Source: Pseudomonas sp. Os17 (GTDB lineage: Bacteria; Pseudomonadota; Gammaproteobacteria; Pseudomonadales; Pseudomonadaceae). From it: DNA of 64,000 nt. The position numbers were made by a program, and so were the translations under genes. The stretch covers positions 3,041,501 through 3,105,500 of the forward strand of contig NZ_AP014627.1 in the NCBI RefSeq assembly GCF_001547895.1. Direction: 5' to 3'. This document shows, piece by piece, positions 45,175 through 52,976 of the stretch. The first letter of the stretch is position 1. Every line of letters starts with the position of its first letter. The notes beneath the pieces are model-generated. The model made no database searches. It saw only the letters and a program-made list of their open reading frames with translations, and was not told the DNA's origin.

Positions 45175-45989
45175 TGGAGCGTAATACCGAGATCGAACTG
45201 CGTTTGCTGATCGAAGCTATCTACCTGAAATACAGCTACGACTTCCGCGACTATTCCGGCGCTTCGATCAAGCGCCGGGTCAACCATGCCCTGCGTCAGT
45301 TCGAGTGCAAGACCATTTCCGCGTTGCAGGAACGGGTGCTGCACGACCCGACCGCGTTCATGCAACTGCTGCAGTTCCTGACCATTCCGGTGAGCGAGAT
45401 GTTTCGCGATCCGTCGCACTTCCTGGCGATCCGCCAGGAGGTGGTGCCGCTGCTCAAGACCTACCCGTCGATCAAGATCTGGATCGCTGGCTGCAGCACC
45501 GGCGAGGAGGTCTACTCCATGGCCATCCTGCTGCGCGAAGAGGGGCTGCTGGAACGCACCATCATCTACGCCACCGACATCAACCCCAGCTCCCTGGAGA
45601 AGGCCAAGCAGGGCATCTTCTCCCTGGAGAACGTGCGGGCCTACACCCACAACTACCAGCAGGCCGGTGGCCAGCGCTCCTTTGCCGACTACTACACCGC
45701 CGCCTACGACTACGCGATCTTCGACAAGACCCTGCGCGAGAACGTGACCTTTGCCGATCACAGCCTGGCGACCGACAGCGTCTTCTCCGAAACTCAATTA
45801 ATTTCGTGTCGTAACGTATTGATTTACTTCAATAAAAAGTTGCAGGATCGGGCCTTTGGGCTGTTCCATGAGTCGCTCTGCCACCGTGGTTTCCTGGTGC
45901 TGGGCAGCAAGGAAACCCTGGAATTTTCCGCCTATGGCAAGCATTTCGAACCCTTGGTCAAACAAGAACGGATCTACCGCAAGACATGA
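45174..45989 (+). CDS. CheR-type protein-glutamate methyltransferase
   Basis: A 271-aa SAM-dependent methyltransferase starting at GTG 45174, whose first base is the last base of the kinase stop codon; GGAAAG lies 7 bases upstream. A GTG at 45147 would overlap the kinase further. The N-terminal helical domain (YDFRDYSGASIKRRVNHALR) and the SAM-binding motif IWIAGCSTGEEVYSMA are typical of CheR, as is CRNVLIYFNKKLQ. No chemoreceptor is encoded in the window. The final 4 bases overlap the cheB-like gene. The C-terminus has no TPR or pentapeptide-binding extension. Confidence 0.92.
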   Translation: MERNTEIELRLLIEAIYLKYSYDFRDYSGASIKRRVNHALRQFECKTISALQERVLHDPTAFMQLLQFLTIPVSEMFRDPSHFLAIRQEVVPLLKTYPSIKIWIAGCSTGEEVYSMAILLREEGLLERTIIYATDINPSSLEKAKQGIFSLENVRAYTHNYQQAGGQRSFADYYTAAYDYAIFDKTLRENVTFADHSLATDSVFSETQLISCRNVLIYFNKKLQDRAFGLFHESLCHRGFLVLGSKETLEFSAYGKHFEPLVKQERIYRKT

Positions 45990-46591
45990 GCCAGGAAAGT
46001 GTCGCGCCGCATCGCCGGCCTCGGATCGAGGCTGTCGTGGTAGGCGCCTCCGCGGGGGGCGTCGAGGCCTTGTTGAGCCTGTTCAATGAGTTCAGCGCCA
46101 GTTTCAGCCTGCCGGTGATCGTGGTCCTGCACCTGCCCGACGAGCGTCGCAGCCAATTGGCCGACGTCTTCGACCGGCGCCTGGCGCTGAGGGTGAAGGA
46201 GGCCGACGACAAGGAAGCGATCGTTGCGGGCACCCTGTACTTTGCCGCCCCCGGTTATCACCTGTCGGTGGAGCAGGACCGCACCCTGTCCCTGAGCCAG
46301 GAGGAGCGCCTGCATCACTCGCGGCCGGCCATCGATTACCTGTTCGAGTCCGCCGCCGACGCCTACGGCGAGCACCTCGTGGCGGTGCTGCTGACCGGGG
46401 CCAATCAGGACGGCGCCCAGGGCCTGGTCGAGGTCAAGCGCCAGGGCGGGTTGACCATCGTCCAGGACCCCGGCGAAGCCCGTGTCCCCACCATGCCGGA
46501 AGCAGCCCTGGCCCTGCAGCAACCGGACCACATCCTCCCTTTGCGCGGCATCAGCCATCTGCTCGCCGAGCTGGAACGAATCGCATGTTAA
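45986..46591 (+). CDS. CheB-type methylesterase without receiver
   Basis: A 201-aa catalytic CheB domain. The triad residues are S22 in GASAGGVEA, H92 in APGYHLSV and D142 in NQDGAQGL. Chemotaxis CheB normally has an N-terminal regulatory receiver of about 140 residues, absent here, so its activity would not be controlled by direct phosphorylation. It overlaps cheR by 4 bases and the next kinase by 7 bases, indicating translational coupling. With CheR it should set a methylation level on an unknown protein, perhaps the hybrid kinase upstream. Confidence 0.92.
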   Translation: MSQESVAPHRRPRIEAVVVGASAGGVEALLSLFNEFSASFSLPVIVVLHLPDERRSQLADVFDRRLALRVKEADDKEAIVAGTLYFAAPGYHLSVEQDRTLSLSQEERLHHSRPAIDYLFESAADAYGEHLVAVLLTGANQDGAQGLVEVKRQGGLTIVQDPGEARVPTMPEAALALQQPDHILPLRGISHLLAELERIAC

Positions 46592-47766
46592 GTAATATTC
46601 AAGCCAAGCTGCTGATCGTCGACGATCTGCCGGAGAACCTGCTGGCCCTGGAAGCGCTGATCAAGCGCGAGGACCGCACGGTGTACAAGGCGCTGTCGGC
46701 CGACGAAGCCTTGTCATTGCTGCTCCAGCACGAATTCGCCATGGCCATTCTCGATGTGCAGATGCCCGGCATGAACGGCTTCGAGCTGGCCGAACTGATG
46801 CGCGGCACCGAGAAGACCAAGAACATTCCCATCGTTTTCGTCAGCGCCGCCGGGCGTGAACTCAACTATGCGTTCAAGGGGTACGAGAGCGGGGCGGTGG
46901 ACTTCCTGCACAAGCCCCTGGACATCCATGCGGTCAAGAGCAAGGTCAATGTCTTCGTCGACCTGTACCGCCAGAGCAAGGCCATGAAGCAGCAGGTCGA
47001 GGCCCTGGAGCAGAGCCGGCGCGAACAGGAGGCTCTGCTCAACAAGCTCCAGGCCACCCAGAACGAGCTGGAGCAGGCGGTGCGCATGCGCGATGACTTC
47101 ATGTCCATCGTCGCCCACGAGGTGCGCACGCCCCTCAATGGCCTGATCCTGGAAACCCAGCTGCGCAAGATGCACCTGGCCCGGGAGAACGCCGCGGCCT
47201 TCAGCCTGGACAAGATGCACGCCATGGTCGATCGCGACGAGCGGCAGATCAAAAGCCTGATCCGCCTGATCGAGGACATGCTGGACATTTCACGGATTCG
47301 TACCGGCAAGCTGTCGATCCGGCCATCCCGGTTCGACCTGGCGCAACTGGTGCGCGGGCTGGTGGAGAATTTCGCGCCCCAGGTGGAAGCGGCGCAGTCG
47401 TCCCTGACGCTGCAGGCCGAGCAGCCCCTGGAAGGCCAATGGGACGAGTTCCGTATCGAGCAGGTGATCTCCAACCTGCTGACCAACGCCCTGCGATACG
47501 GGGCCAAGAGCCCCATCGAAGTCAGGGTCTATGCCGAGGACGGCGAGGCCCGGGTCGAGGTGCGGGACCATGGCATCGGCATCAGCGAGGACAACCAGAA
47601 ACGCATTTTTCAGCAGTTCGAGCGGGTCAGCGCCAGCCATGTGGCGGCGGGCCTCGGGCTTGGGCTGTTTATTTCCGAACAGATCGTCACCGCCCACGGC
47701 GGCACCATCACGGTCGAGAGTCGCTTGGGCCAGGGCGCGCGGTTTCGCGTCAGCCTGCCCTTGTAG
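46585..47766 (+). CDS. receiver-first histidine kinase
   Basis: A 393-aa soluble protein with an N-terminal receiver (acceptor D57 in AILDVQMPG), a coiled-coil linker at about 130–170, HisKA with H178 (SIVAHEVRTPLNG) and an ATPase domain (RDHGIGISE, GLGLGLFIS). It has no membrane helix. Such receiver-first kinases usually accept a phosphate from another kinase, here most likely the CHASE3 hybrid kinase, and their own histidine then passes the signal on. The start overlaps the cheB-like gene by 7 bases. Confidence 0.93.
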   Translation: MLSNIQAKLLIVDDLPENLLALEALIKREDRTVYKALSADEALSLLLQHEFAMAILDVQMPGMNGFELAELMRGTEKTKNIPIVFVSAAGRELNYAFKGYESGAVDFLHKPLDIHAVKSKVNVFVDLYRQSKAMKQQVEALEQSRREQEALLNKLQATQNELEQAVRMRDDFMSIVAHEVRTPLNGLILETQLRKMHLARENAAAFSLDKMHAMVDRDERQIKSLIRLIEDMLDISRIRTGKLSIRPSRFDLAQLVRGLVENFAPQVEAAQSSLTLQAEQPLEGQWDEFRIEQVISNLLTNALRYGAKSPIEVRVYAEDGEARVEVRDHGIGISEDNQKRIFQQFERVSASHVAAGLGLGLFISEQIVTAHGGTITVESRLGQGARFRVSLPL

Positions 47767-47834
47767 ACGGTCGGACGACCGGCCAGTGACTAAAAGCGTA
47801 ATGCTTACGCAACCTCTGTGTGACCCAATGGTCG

Positions 47835-47982
47835 AAGGGGCTGCTGACGTTTGGTGACCTGCCACGACGGTGACCCACTGAGCACAGGGCAGGGCGCGAG
47901 GAGCGCGGTTTGGTTGTTCCAGATACGCTCCGAGAAACGCGGCCCGGCAACGCAGTCGGTCACCAAACATCAACAGCCCCTT
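47835..47982. repeat. 148-bp element bounded by 25-bp inverted repeats
   Basis: The left arm at 47835–47859 (starting AAGGGGCTGCTGACG) and the right arm at 47958–47982 are inverted copies matching at 23 of 25 positions by my alignment. They enclose 98 bases of unrelated sequence. The right arm ends 28 bases before the ATG of the next receiver gene. It could be a MITE-like relic or a long RNA stem. A smaller perfect inverted repeat, GCGTAA–TGC–TTACGC, lies just upstream at 47796–47810. Confidence 0.65.
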
Positions 47983-48010
47983 GCAGCAATTGACCCAGCA
48001 AAGGTTTTCC

Positions 48011-48388
48011 ATGAGTGAAGATGCACAAGACGTCGTACTGATCGTCGAAGATGAACCGGTGATCCTGATGCTTCTGGCCGACTACCTGTCGGGCCTGGGC
48101 TATCGGGTTCTGCAGGCCGAGAATGGCGAGCAGGCGTTCGAGATCCTCGCCAGCAAGCCGCACCTGGACGTGATGATCACCGATTACCGTCTGCCGGGCG
48201 GGATTACCGGGGTGATGATCGCCGAGCCGGCGGTGAAGCTGCGCCCGGACCTCAAGGTGATTTTCATCAGCGGCTACCCCAACGAAATCCTTGAATGCGC
48301 CAGCCCCATCACCCGCAAGGCGCCGATTCTGGCCAAGCCGTTCGACCTCAACAGCCTGCAGGAACAGATCCAGCAACTGCTGGCCTGA
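48011..48388 (+). CDS. stand-alone receiver domain response regulator
   Basis: A 125-aa single receiver from ATG 48011 (AAGG upstream). The acidic residues are in LIVEDEPVIL, the phospho-acceptor is D58 in MITDYRLPGG and the lysine is in ILAKPFDL. There is no output domain. It lies downstream of the receiver-first kinase, separated by 244 bases containing the inverted-repeat element, and converges with the hybrid kinase gene. It probably serves as phosphate acceptor or sink for kinases of the island. Confidence 0.9.
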   Translation: MSEDAQDVVLIVEDEPVILMLLADYLSGLGYRVLQAENGEQAFEILASKPHLDVMITDYRLPGGITGVMIAEPAVKLRPDLKVIFISGYPNEILECASPITRKAPILAKPFDLNSLQEQIQQLLA

Positions 48389-48396
48389 ACCGGGCC

Positions 48397-50067
48397 TCAG
48401 TCGCCGATCATTTCCCGCACCTTGGCGGTCAGCAGGTCGAAGGTGAATGGCTTGGTGATCAGTTGCATGCCGGGATCGAGGAAGCCGCCACGGGCGGCGG
48501 CGTGCTCGGCGTAGCCGGTGATGAACAGCACCTTCAATTGCGGGCGGATCTGCCGCCCGATCTCCGCCAGTTGCCGGCCGTTCATGCCCGGCAGGCCCAC
48601 GTCGCTGATCAGCAGGTCGATACGTTGCGCCGAATCGAGAATCGGCATGGCGCTGCGGGCATCGCCGGCTTCGAGATAGGCGTAGCCCAGTTCGCCAAGC
48701 ACCGCGCTGACCAGTACGCGCACCGCCGAATCATCCTCGACGATGAGCACCGTCTCGCCCTGTTGCGCGCTCGCCGATTGTTGCGCCGGTGGCGGTTCGT
48801 CCTGCGCCAGGCCGCCCCGAAAGCGCGGCAGGTACAGGCTGACCTCGGTGCCGCGGCCCAGGGTGCTGTTGAGGGTGACGTGGCCGCCTGACTGCTTGCT
48901 GAAGCCATAGATCATCGACAGCCCGAGCCCGGTGCCCTGGCCGATGGGCTTGGTGGTGAAGAAAGGGTCGAACACCCGGTTGATGATCGCCTCGGGCATG
49001 CCGCAGCCATTGTCACTGACCCGCAGCAGCACATATTCCCCGGGCGCCAGGTTGTCGTGGGCCTGGGTAAAGTCCGCTTCCAGGCGCTGGTTGAGGGTTT
49101 CCACCAGCAGCCGGCCGCCGTTGGGCATGGCGTCCCGGGCATTGAGCACCAGGTTGAGCAGGGCGCTTTCCAGTTGATTGGGGTCGGCTTCGGCCACCCA
49201 CAGCTGCGGGTCCAGGCGCATGTCCAGCTGGATGCTTTCGCTCAGGCTGCGTTGCAGCAGTTCGCCCATGGAGGTCACCAGGGCGTTCATTTCCACCGGC
49301 TTGGAATCCAGCGACTGGCGCCGGGAAAAGGCCAGCAGGCGATGGGTCAGGCCGGCAGCGCGGTTGGCCGAAGTCACCCCGAGGTCGATCAGGCTGTCCA
49401 GGTCCTCGGTGCGGCCCCGGGCCAGGCGCCGGCGCAGCAGCTCCAGGCTGCCGATGATGCCGGTGAGCATGTTGTTGAAGTCATGGGCGATGCCGCCGGT
49501 GAGCTGGCCCACGGCTTCCATTTTCTGCGACTGACGCAGGGCCTCTTCGTTGTGCCGCAGTTGCGCGGTGCGTTCTTGCACCTGCTGCTCCAGGGTTTCC
49601 AGGGTGCGCTGCAGGCGCAGTTCGCTCTGGCTCAGGTCGATCAGCCGGTCCCGGGCTTCGTATTGCCGACGGCGTCCGCGCAGGGCGGCGCTGACCAGGC
49701 TGATCAGGGTCGCCGGATGGAAGGGCCGTTCGAGAAAGCTGACATTGCCCAGGGGCGCGCCCAGGCGCGAGGCCGGGTTCTGCTCCGGGCCACCGTGCTG
49801 GGTCAGCAGCACGATGGGCAGGTCGGACCAGGCCGGTTGCTGCTCCAGATAACGCAGCAAGGGCTGCAGATCGGCCCCGCGCAAGGCTTCGGCGGCGATG
49901 ATCGCCAGCCCGGCACCCTGATCCAGCTCGTCGCACAGGGCTGCCAGGTGCGGGGTGATCAGGCTGCTGAAACCGGCTTCGTTGAGCATCATCTGCGCCA
50001 GCTGGCCGTCGCGGCCGTAGGGTGTCAGCACCAGGGCGCGCTCGGAAAATGCCGGAGGCCGGCTCAT
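48397..50067 (-). CDS. soluble hybrid histidine kinase with degenerate N-terminal receiver
   Basis: A 556-aa cytoplasmic kinase. Residues 10–130 fold like a receiver (ALVLTPYGRDGQLAQMMLNE … VSFLERPFHPATLISLV), but the usual phospho-aspartate position reads AIIAAEAL, so it is a pseudo-receiver. A coiled coil then leads to HisKA with H195 (GGIAHDFNNMLTGIIG), the ATPase domain (SDNGCGMPE, GTGLGLSM) and a C-terminal receiver with acceptor D489. It overlaps the KaiC-like gene by 4 bases, so kinase and ATPase are made together. Confidence 0.92.
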   Translation of the reverse strand: MSRPPAFSERALVLTPYGRDGQLAQMMLNEAGFSSLITPHLAALCDELDQGAGLAIIAAEALRGADLQPLLRYLEQQPAWSDLPIVLLTQHGGPEQNPASRLGAPLGNVSFLERPFHPATLISLVSAALRGRRRQYEARDRLIDLSQSELRLQRTLETLEQQVQERTAQLRHNEEALRQSQKMEAVGQLTGGIAHDFNNMLTGIIGSLELLRRRLARGRTEDLDSLIDLGVTSANRAAGLTHRLLAFSRRQSLDSKPVEMNALVTSMGELLQRSLSESIQLDMRLDPQLWVAEADPNQLESALLNLVLNARDAMPNGGRLLVETLNQRLEADFTQAHDNLAPGEYVLLRVSDNGCGMPEAIINRVFDPFFTTKPIGQGTGLGLSMIYGFSKQSGGHVTLNSTLGRGTEVSLYLPRFRGGLAQDEPPPAQQSASAQQGETVLIVEDDSAVRVLVSAVLGELGYAYLEAGDARSAMPILDSAQRIDLLISDVGLPGMNGRQLAEIGRQIRPQLKVLFITGYAEHAAARGGFLDPGMQLITKPFTFDLLTAKVREMIGD

Positions 50068-51566
50068 GTGTCCTCATCCTGCAGCAGCGGTGCGCTCTCG
50101 CCCTGGTAGCTGGGCACGCCGCGCAACACGCCCTGGAAGGCTTCCAGAGGGGCGCCGATGGTCAGGCCGCGCTCGCCGATGCGGTATTCGCGGATGGTCG
50201 ACTCGTGGCGGCCGGTGCGTTTCTTGATGATGGAAATGGCCCGGCGCACCTTGCCCAAGGCCTCGAAGTAGCGCAGCAGGACCACGGTATCGGCCAGGTA
50301 GGTGATGTCCACTGGGGTCTGCATGTCGCCCACCAGGCCATGCTGGGCCACGGTCATGAAGGTCGCCGCTCCCTGGCGGTTGAGGTACAGCAGCAACTCG
50401 TGCATGTGCAGCACCAGGGCGTTTTCCTCGGGCATCGCCGCCTGATAGCCGTTGATGCTGTCGATCACCACGGTCTTGATCCGTTGCTGATCGACGCAGC
50501 GCCGGACCCGGTGGGACAGCTCGCCCGGCGACAGTTCGGCGGCGTCCACCTGTTCGATCACCAGATCGCCTCCGGCCTGCAGGGCCTGCAGGTCGATGCC
50601 CATGTTGCGCATGCGCTCAAACAGCAGCCCCAGCTCTTCGTCGAAGATGAACAGCGCGGCCTTTTCCCCCCGGGCCACCGCGGCGGCGGCGAAGATCAGC
50701 GAGATCAGCGATTTGCCGGTGCCGGCCGGACCGAGGATCAGGGTGCTGGAGCCGGTTTCGATGCCGCCCCCCAGCAGCGCGTCCATCTCGTCGATGCCGC
50801 TGGACAGGGTCTGGCGCGGGTAGCGGGCGCGGTGCTCGGCGGCCACCAGGCGCGGGAACACATGCACGCCGTCGCCCATGATGGTGAAGTCGTGGAAGCC
50901 GCCGCGGTACTTCTGGCCGCGGTACTTCACCACCCGGATGCGCCGGCGTTCAGCGCCGTAGCTGGGGGTCAGTTCCTCCAGGCGGACCACCCCGTGGGCC
51001 ACGCTGTGCACGGTCTTGTCCAGGGCTTCGGTGGTCAGGTCGTCCAGGAGCAGCACGGTGGCGTCATAGCGGACGAAGTAGTGCTTGATCGCCAGGATCT
51101 GCCGCCGGTAGCGCAGCGAGCTCTGGGCCAGCAGGCGGATTTCCGAGAGGCTGTCGAGCACCACCCGGGTCGGCTTGACCCGTTCCACCACTTCGAAGAT
51201 CTGCCGGGTGGCTTCCCCCAGCTCCAGGTCCGAGGCGTACAGCAGGCTTTGCTGGTGCTCGGCATTGAGCAGGCTTTCCGGCGGGATCAGCTCGAAGATG
51301 TGAATGTGCTCGTCGAGCTGCCAGCCATGGGAGGCCGCGCCCTGGCGCAATTCGCGTTCGGTTTCCGAGAGGGTGATGTAGAGGCAGCGCTCACCGGCTG
51401 CGGCGCCGGCGCGCAGGAAATGCAAGGCCACGGTGGTCTTGCCGGTGCCGGGTTGGCCTTCCAGGAGAAACACATGGCTGCGTGACAATCCGCCGTTGAG
51501 GATGTCATCCAGGCCTTCGATGCCGGTGGCGGCTTTTTCGCTGAGCAACGCACATGAGGTCGACAA
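50064..51566 (-). CDS. KaiC-like double-domain RecA-family ATPase
   Basis: A 500-aa protein with two tandem KaiC domains. Walker A is GQPGTGKTT at about residues 37–45 in the first and GPAGTGKS in the second. The domain starts (GIEGLDDILNGGLSRSHVFL and GIDEMDALLGGGIETGSSTL) are typical of KaiC. I choose the TTG start at 51566 because GAGGG sits 6 bases upstream; no ATG fits. No kaiA or kaiB is nearby. In KaiC-like proteins paired with a kinase, ATP-driven hexamers are thought to act as signalling scaffolds; circadian timing should not be assumed. Confidence 0.9.
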   Translation of the reverse strand: MSTSCALLSEKAATGIEGLDDILNGGLSRSHVFLLEGQPGTGKTTVALHFLRAGAAAGERCLYITLSETERELRQGAASHGWQLDEHIHIFELIPPESLLNAEHQQSLLYASDLELGEATRQIFEVVERVKPTRVVLDSLSEIRLLAQSSLRYRRQILAIKHYFVRYDATVLLLDDLTTEALDKTVHSVAHGVVRLEELTPSYGAERRRIRVVKYRGQKYRGGFHDFTIMGDGVHVFPRLVAAEHRARYPRQTLSSGIDEMDALLGGGIETGSSTLILGPAGTGKSLISLIFAAAAVARGEKAALFIFDEELGLLFERMRNMGIDLQALQAGGDLVIEQVDAAELSPGELSHRVRRCVDQQRIKTVVIDSINGYQAAMPEENALVLHMHELLLYLNRQGAATFMTVAQHGLVGDMQTPVDITYLADTVVLLRYFEALGKVRRAISIIKKRTGRHESTIREYRIGERGLTIGAPLEAFQGVLRGVPSYQGESAPLLQDEDT

Positions 51567-51677
51567 ACAATGCCCTCGCACAATGGGTCCAGGTGATCGG
51601 CGATGGCGTCGAACGCCTTGATATCGCCGATAAATCACTTGACCGCCTGCCGTCGGCACGGTTCAACCTTTTGTTGT

Positions 51678-51851
51678 GTAGCCGCTGCCGCAGGCTGCGA
51701 ACGGCTTGGGCGGCATTCCGACGCAGCAGACGCAGCAGACGCAGCAGACGCAGCAGACGCAGGGGGCTCAAGGGCGGCAAAGGTTCGGCTGGGGATCGCC
51801 AGAAGGCCCTGCGGGCCTTTTCGCAGCCTCGCAGGCTCGGCAGCGGCTACA
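51678..51851. repeat. GTAGCCGCTG-type repeat carrying a 9-bp microsatellite
   Basis: Two element ends (GTAGCCGCTGCCGCAGGCTG and GCAGCGGCTACAGG) flank an internal tandem run of ACGCAGCAG at 51721–51762: four exact copies and one partial. The right end contains the stop codon of the TPR gene. The whole lies between the divergent kaiC-like start and the TPR gene's 3' end. Confidence 0.75.
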
Positions 51852-52902
51852 GGCCCTGTTGCAGGGCCGGGTCGTCGGGGTTCTGCTGCTCCAGCTGGGC
51901 CAGCAGCACCTGGACGTTCTGCAACTGGCCGCTTTCTTTCCAGTAGTTGATCAGCAGCACCCGCGCCTTGCGGTTGTAAGGCTGGCGCTGGACGATTTCT
52001 TCCAGCTGCTTCTGCGCCGCCTCCTGCTCCTGCTGGCCGTGCAGGGTGGTGGCCAGGTCGTAGCGATAGGCGGCGTTGTTGGGCTCCAGTTCCACGGCCC
52101 GGGATAGGCCCAGCAGGGCGAATTCGCCCTGGCCATGGTGCAGCAGCCAGAGGCCCAGGGCGTGTTGCAGGTAGGCCGAGTCCTGCTGGGCCTGCAATTG
52201 CTTGGCCAGCAACTGGCGGGCGGCATCGCTCTGGCCCTGCTTGTCCAGCACCTCGATCTGCAGCACCACCGCCTGCAGGTTGTCCGGCGCCAGGCGCAGG
52301 GCCTGTTCCAGGGTCTGCTGGGCCTTGACCAGATCGGCGTTGTGCAGGTACAGGCGCGCCAGCTGGTACTGGGCTTCGACATTGTCCCCCTGGGTCTTGA
52401 GCACCTGGGTGTATTCGTCGATCACCTGCTGCAGCGGGCCGAAGTACAGGCCCTGATCATCCGGGGACAGGCCCAACAGAGCGTCCACCGCGGCAAAGCG
52501 CACGCTTTGCTCGTGATCGTCCAGCAGCGGCCCCAGCAACAGGCTGCGCTGGCCACTGGGCACCAGGCCCAGCACGCTGTTGATCGCGGCCTTGCGCACG
52601 GGCGGCGAGGGGTGGTGCAGATCGGCGTCCGCCAGTTTCAGGGCTTGCGGGCTGGGGTAGTTGGGCAGCACCGCCAGCAGACGGATGCGCTGCGAGTCGC
52701 TGAGGTCGGGGCGCGCCAATTGCTGGTACAGCACCCGGGCCGCGCCGGGCTGGCCGTTGCGGGCTTTTTCCAGGGCCGGGCCATAGCCGTGCTTGATGGC
52801 CTCGGGGATCACCGGCGGACTGCTGCGCAGGAAGTTCCAGGCCAGGGCCAGGGCAATGACGAGCGACAGGCTGATCAGCAGGTAGCGACGGGGCAGTGAC
52901 AT
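51847..52902 (-). CDS. membrane-anchored HEAT/TPR-repeat protein
   Basis: A 351-aa protein with one N-terminal membrane helix (YLLISLSLVIALALAWNFL). A region at about 75–145 with HEAT-like helical pairs (SPPVRKAAINSVLGL, EQSVRFAAVDALLGL) follows. From about 165 to the end come tetratricopeptide repeats (NVEAQYQLARLYLHNADLVK, YLQHALGLWLLHHGQ, NNAAYRYDLATTL). Such proteins scaffold periplasmic complexes; the partner is unknown. A bestrophin gene lies upstream on the same strand, 74 bases away. Confidence 0.82.
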   Translation of the reverse strand: MSLPRRYLLISLSLVIALALAWNFLRSSPPVIPEAIKHGYGPALEKARNGQPGAARVLYQQLARPDLSDSQRIRLLAVLPNYPSPQALKLADADLHHPSPPVRKAAINSVLGLVPSGQRSLLLGPLLDDHEQSVRFAAVDALLGLSPDDQGLYFGPLQQVIDEYTQVLKTQGDNVEAQYQLARLYLHNADLVKAQQTLEQALRLAPDNLQAVVLQIEVLDKQGQSDAARQLLAKQLQAQQDSAYLQHALGLWLLHHGQGEFALLGLSRAVELEPNNAAYRYDLATTLHGQQEQEAAQKQLEEIVQRQPYNRKARVLLINYWKESGQLQNVQVLLAQLEQQNPDDPALQQGL

Positions 52903-52976
52903 GGGGGAATCCGGAAGCTGGCGACTTTTGCAAGGCGCAAGCTTCGGTCAGGAGTCGGCCCGAGTCAAACCCGCAA

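Noticed and set aside
47290..48012. Minus-strand frame across the inverted-repeat element
   Set aside because: It lies mostly antisense to the receiver-first kinase and has no recognisable domain; its apparent start is in the next promoter.
50064..51566. True circadian clock locus
   Set aside because: KaiC-like ATPase present, but no kaiA or kaiB in the window; the family is widespread in non-clock bacteria.
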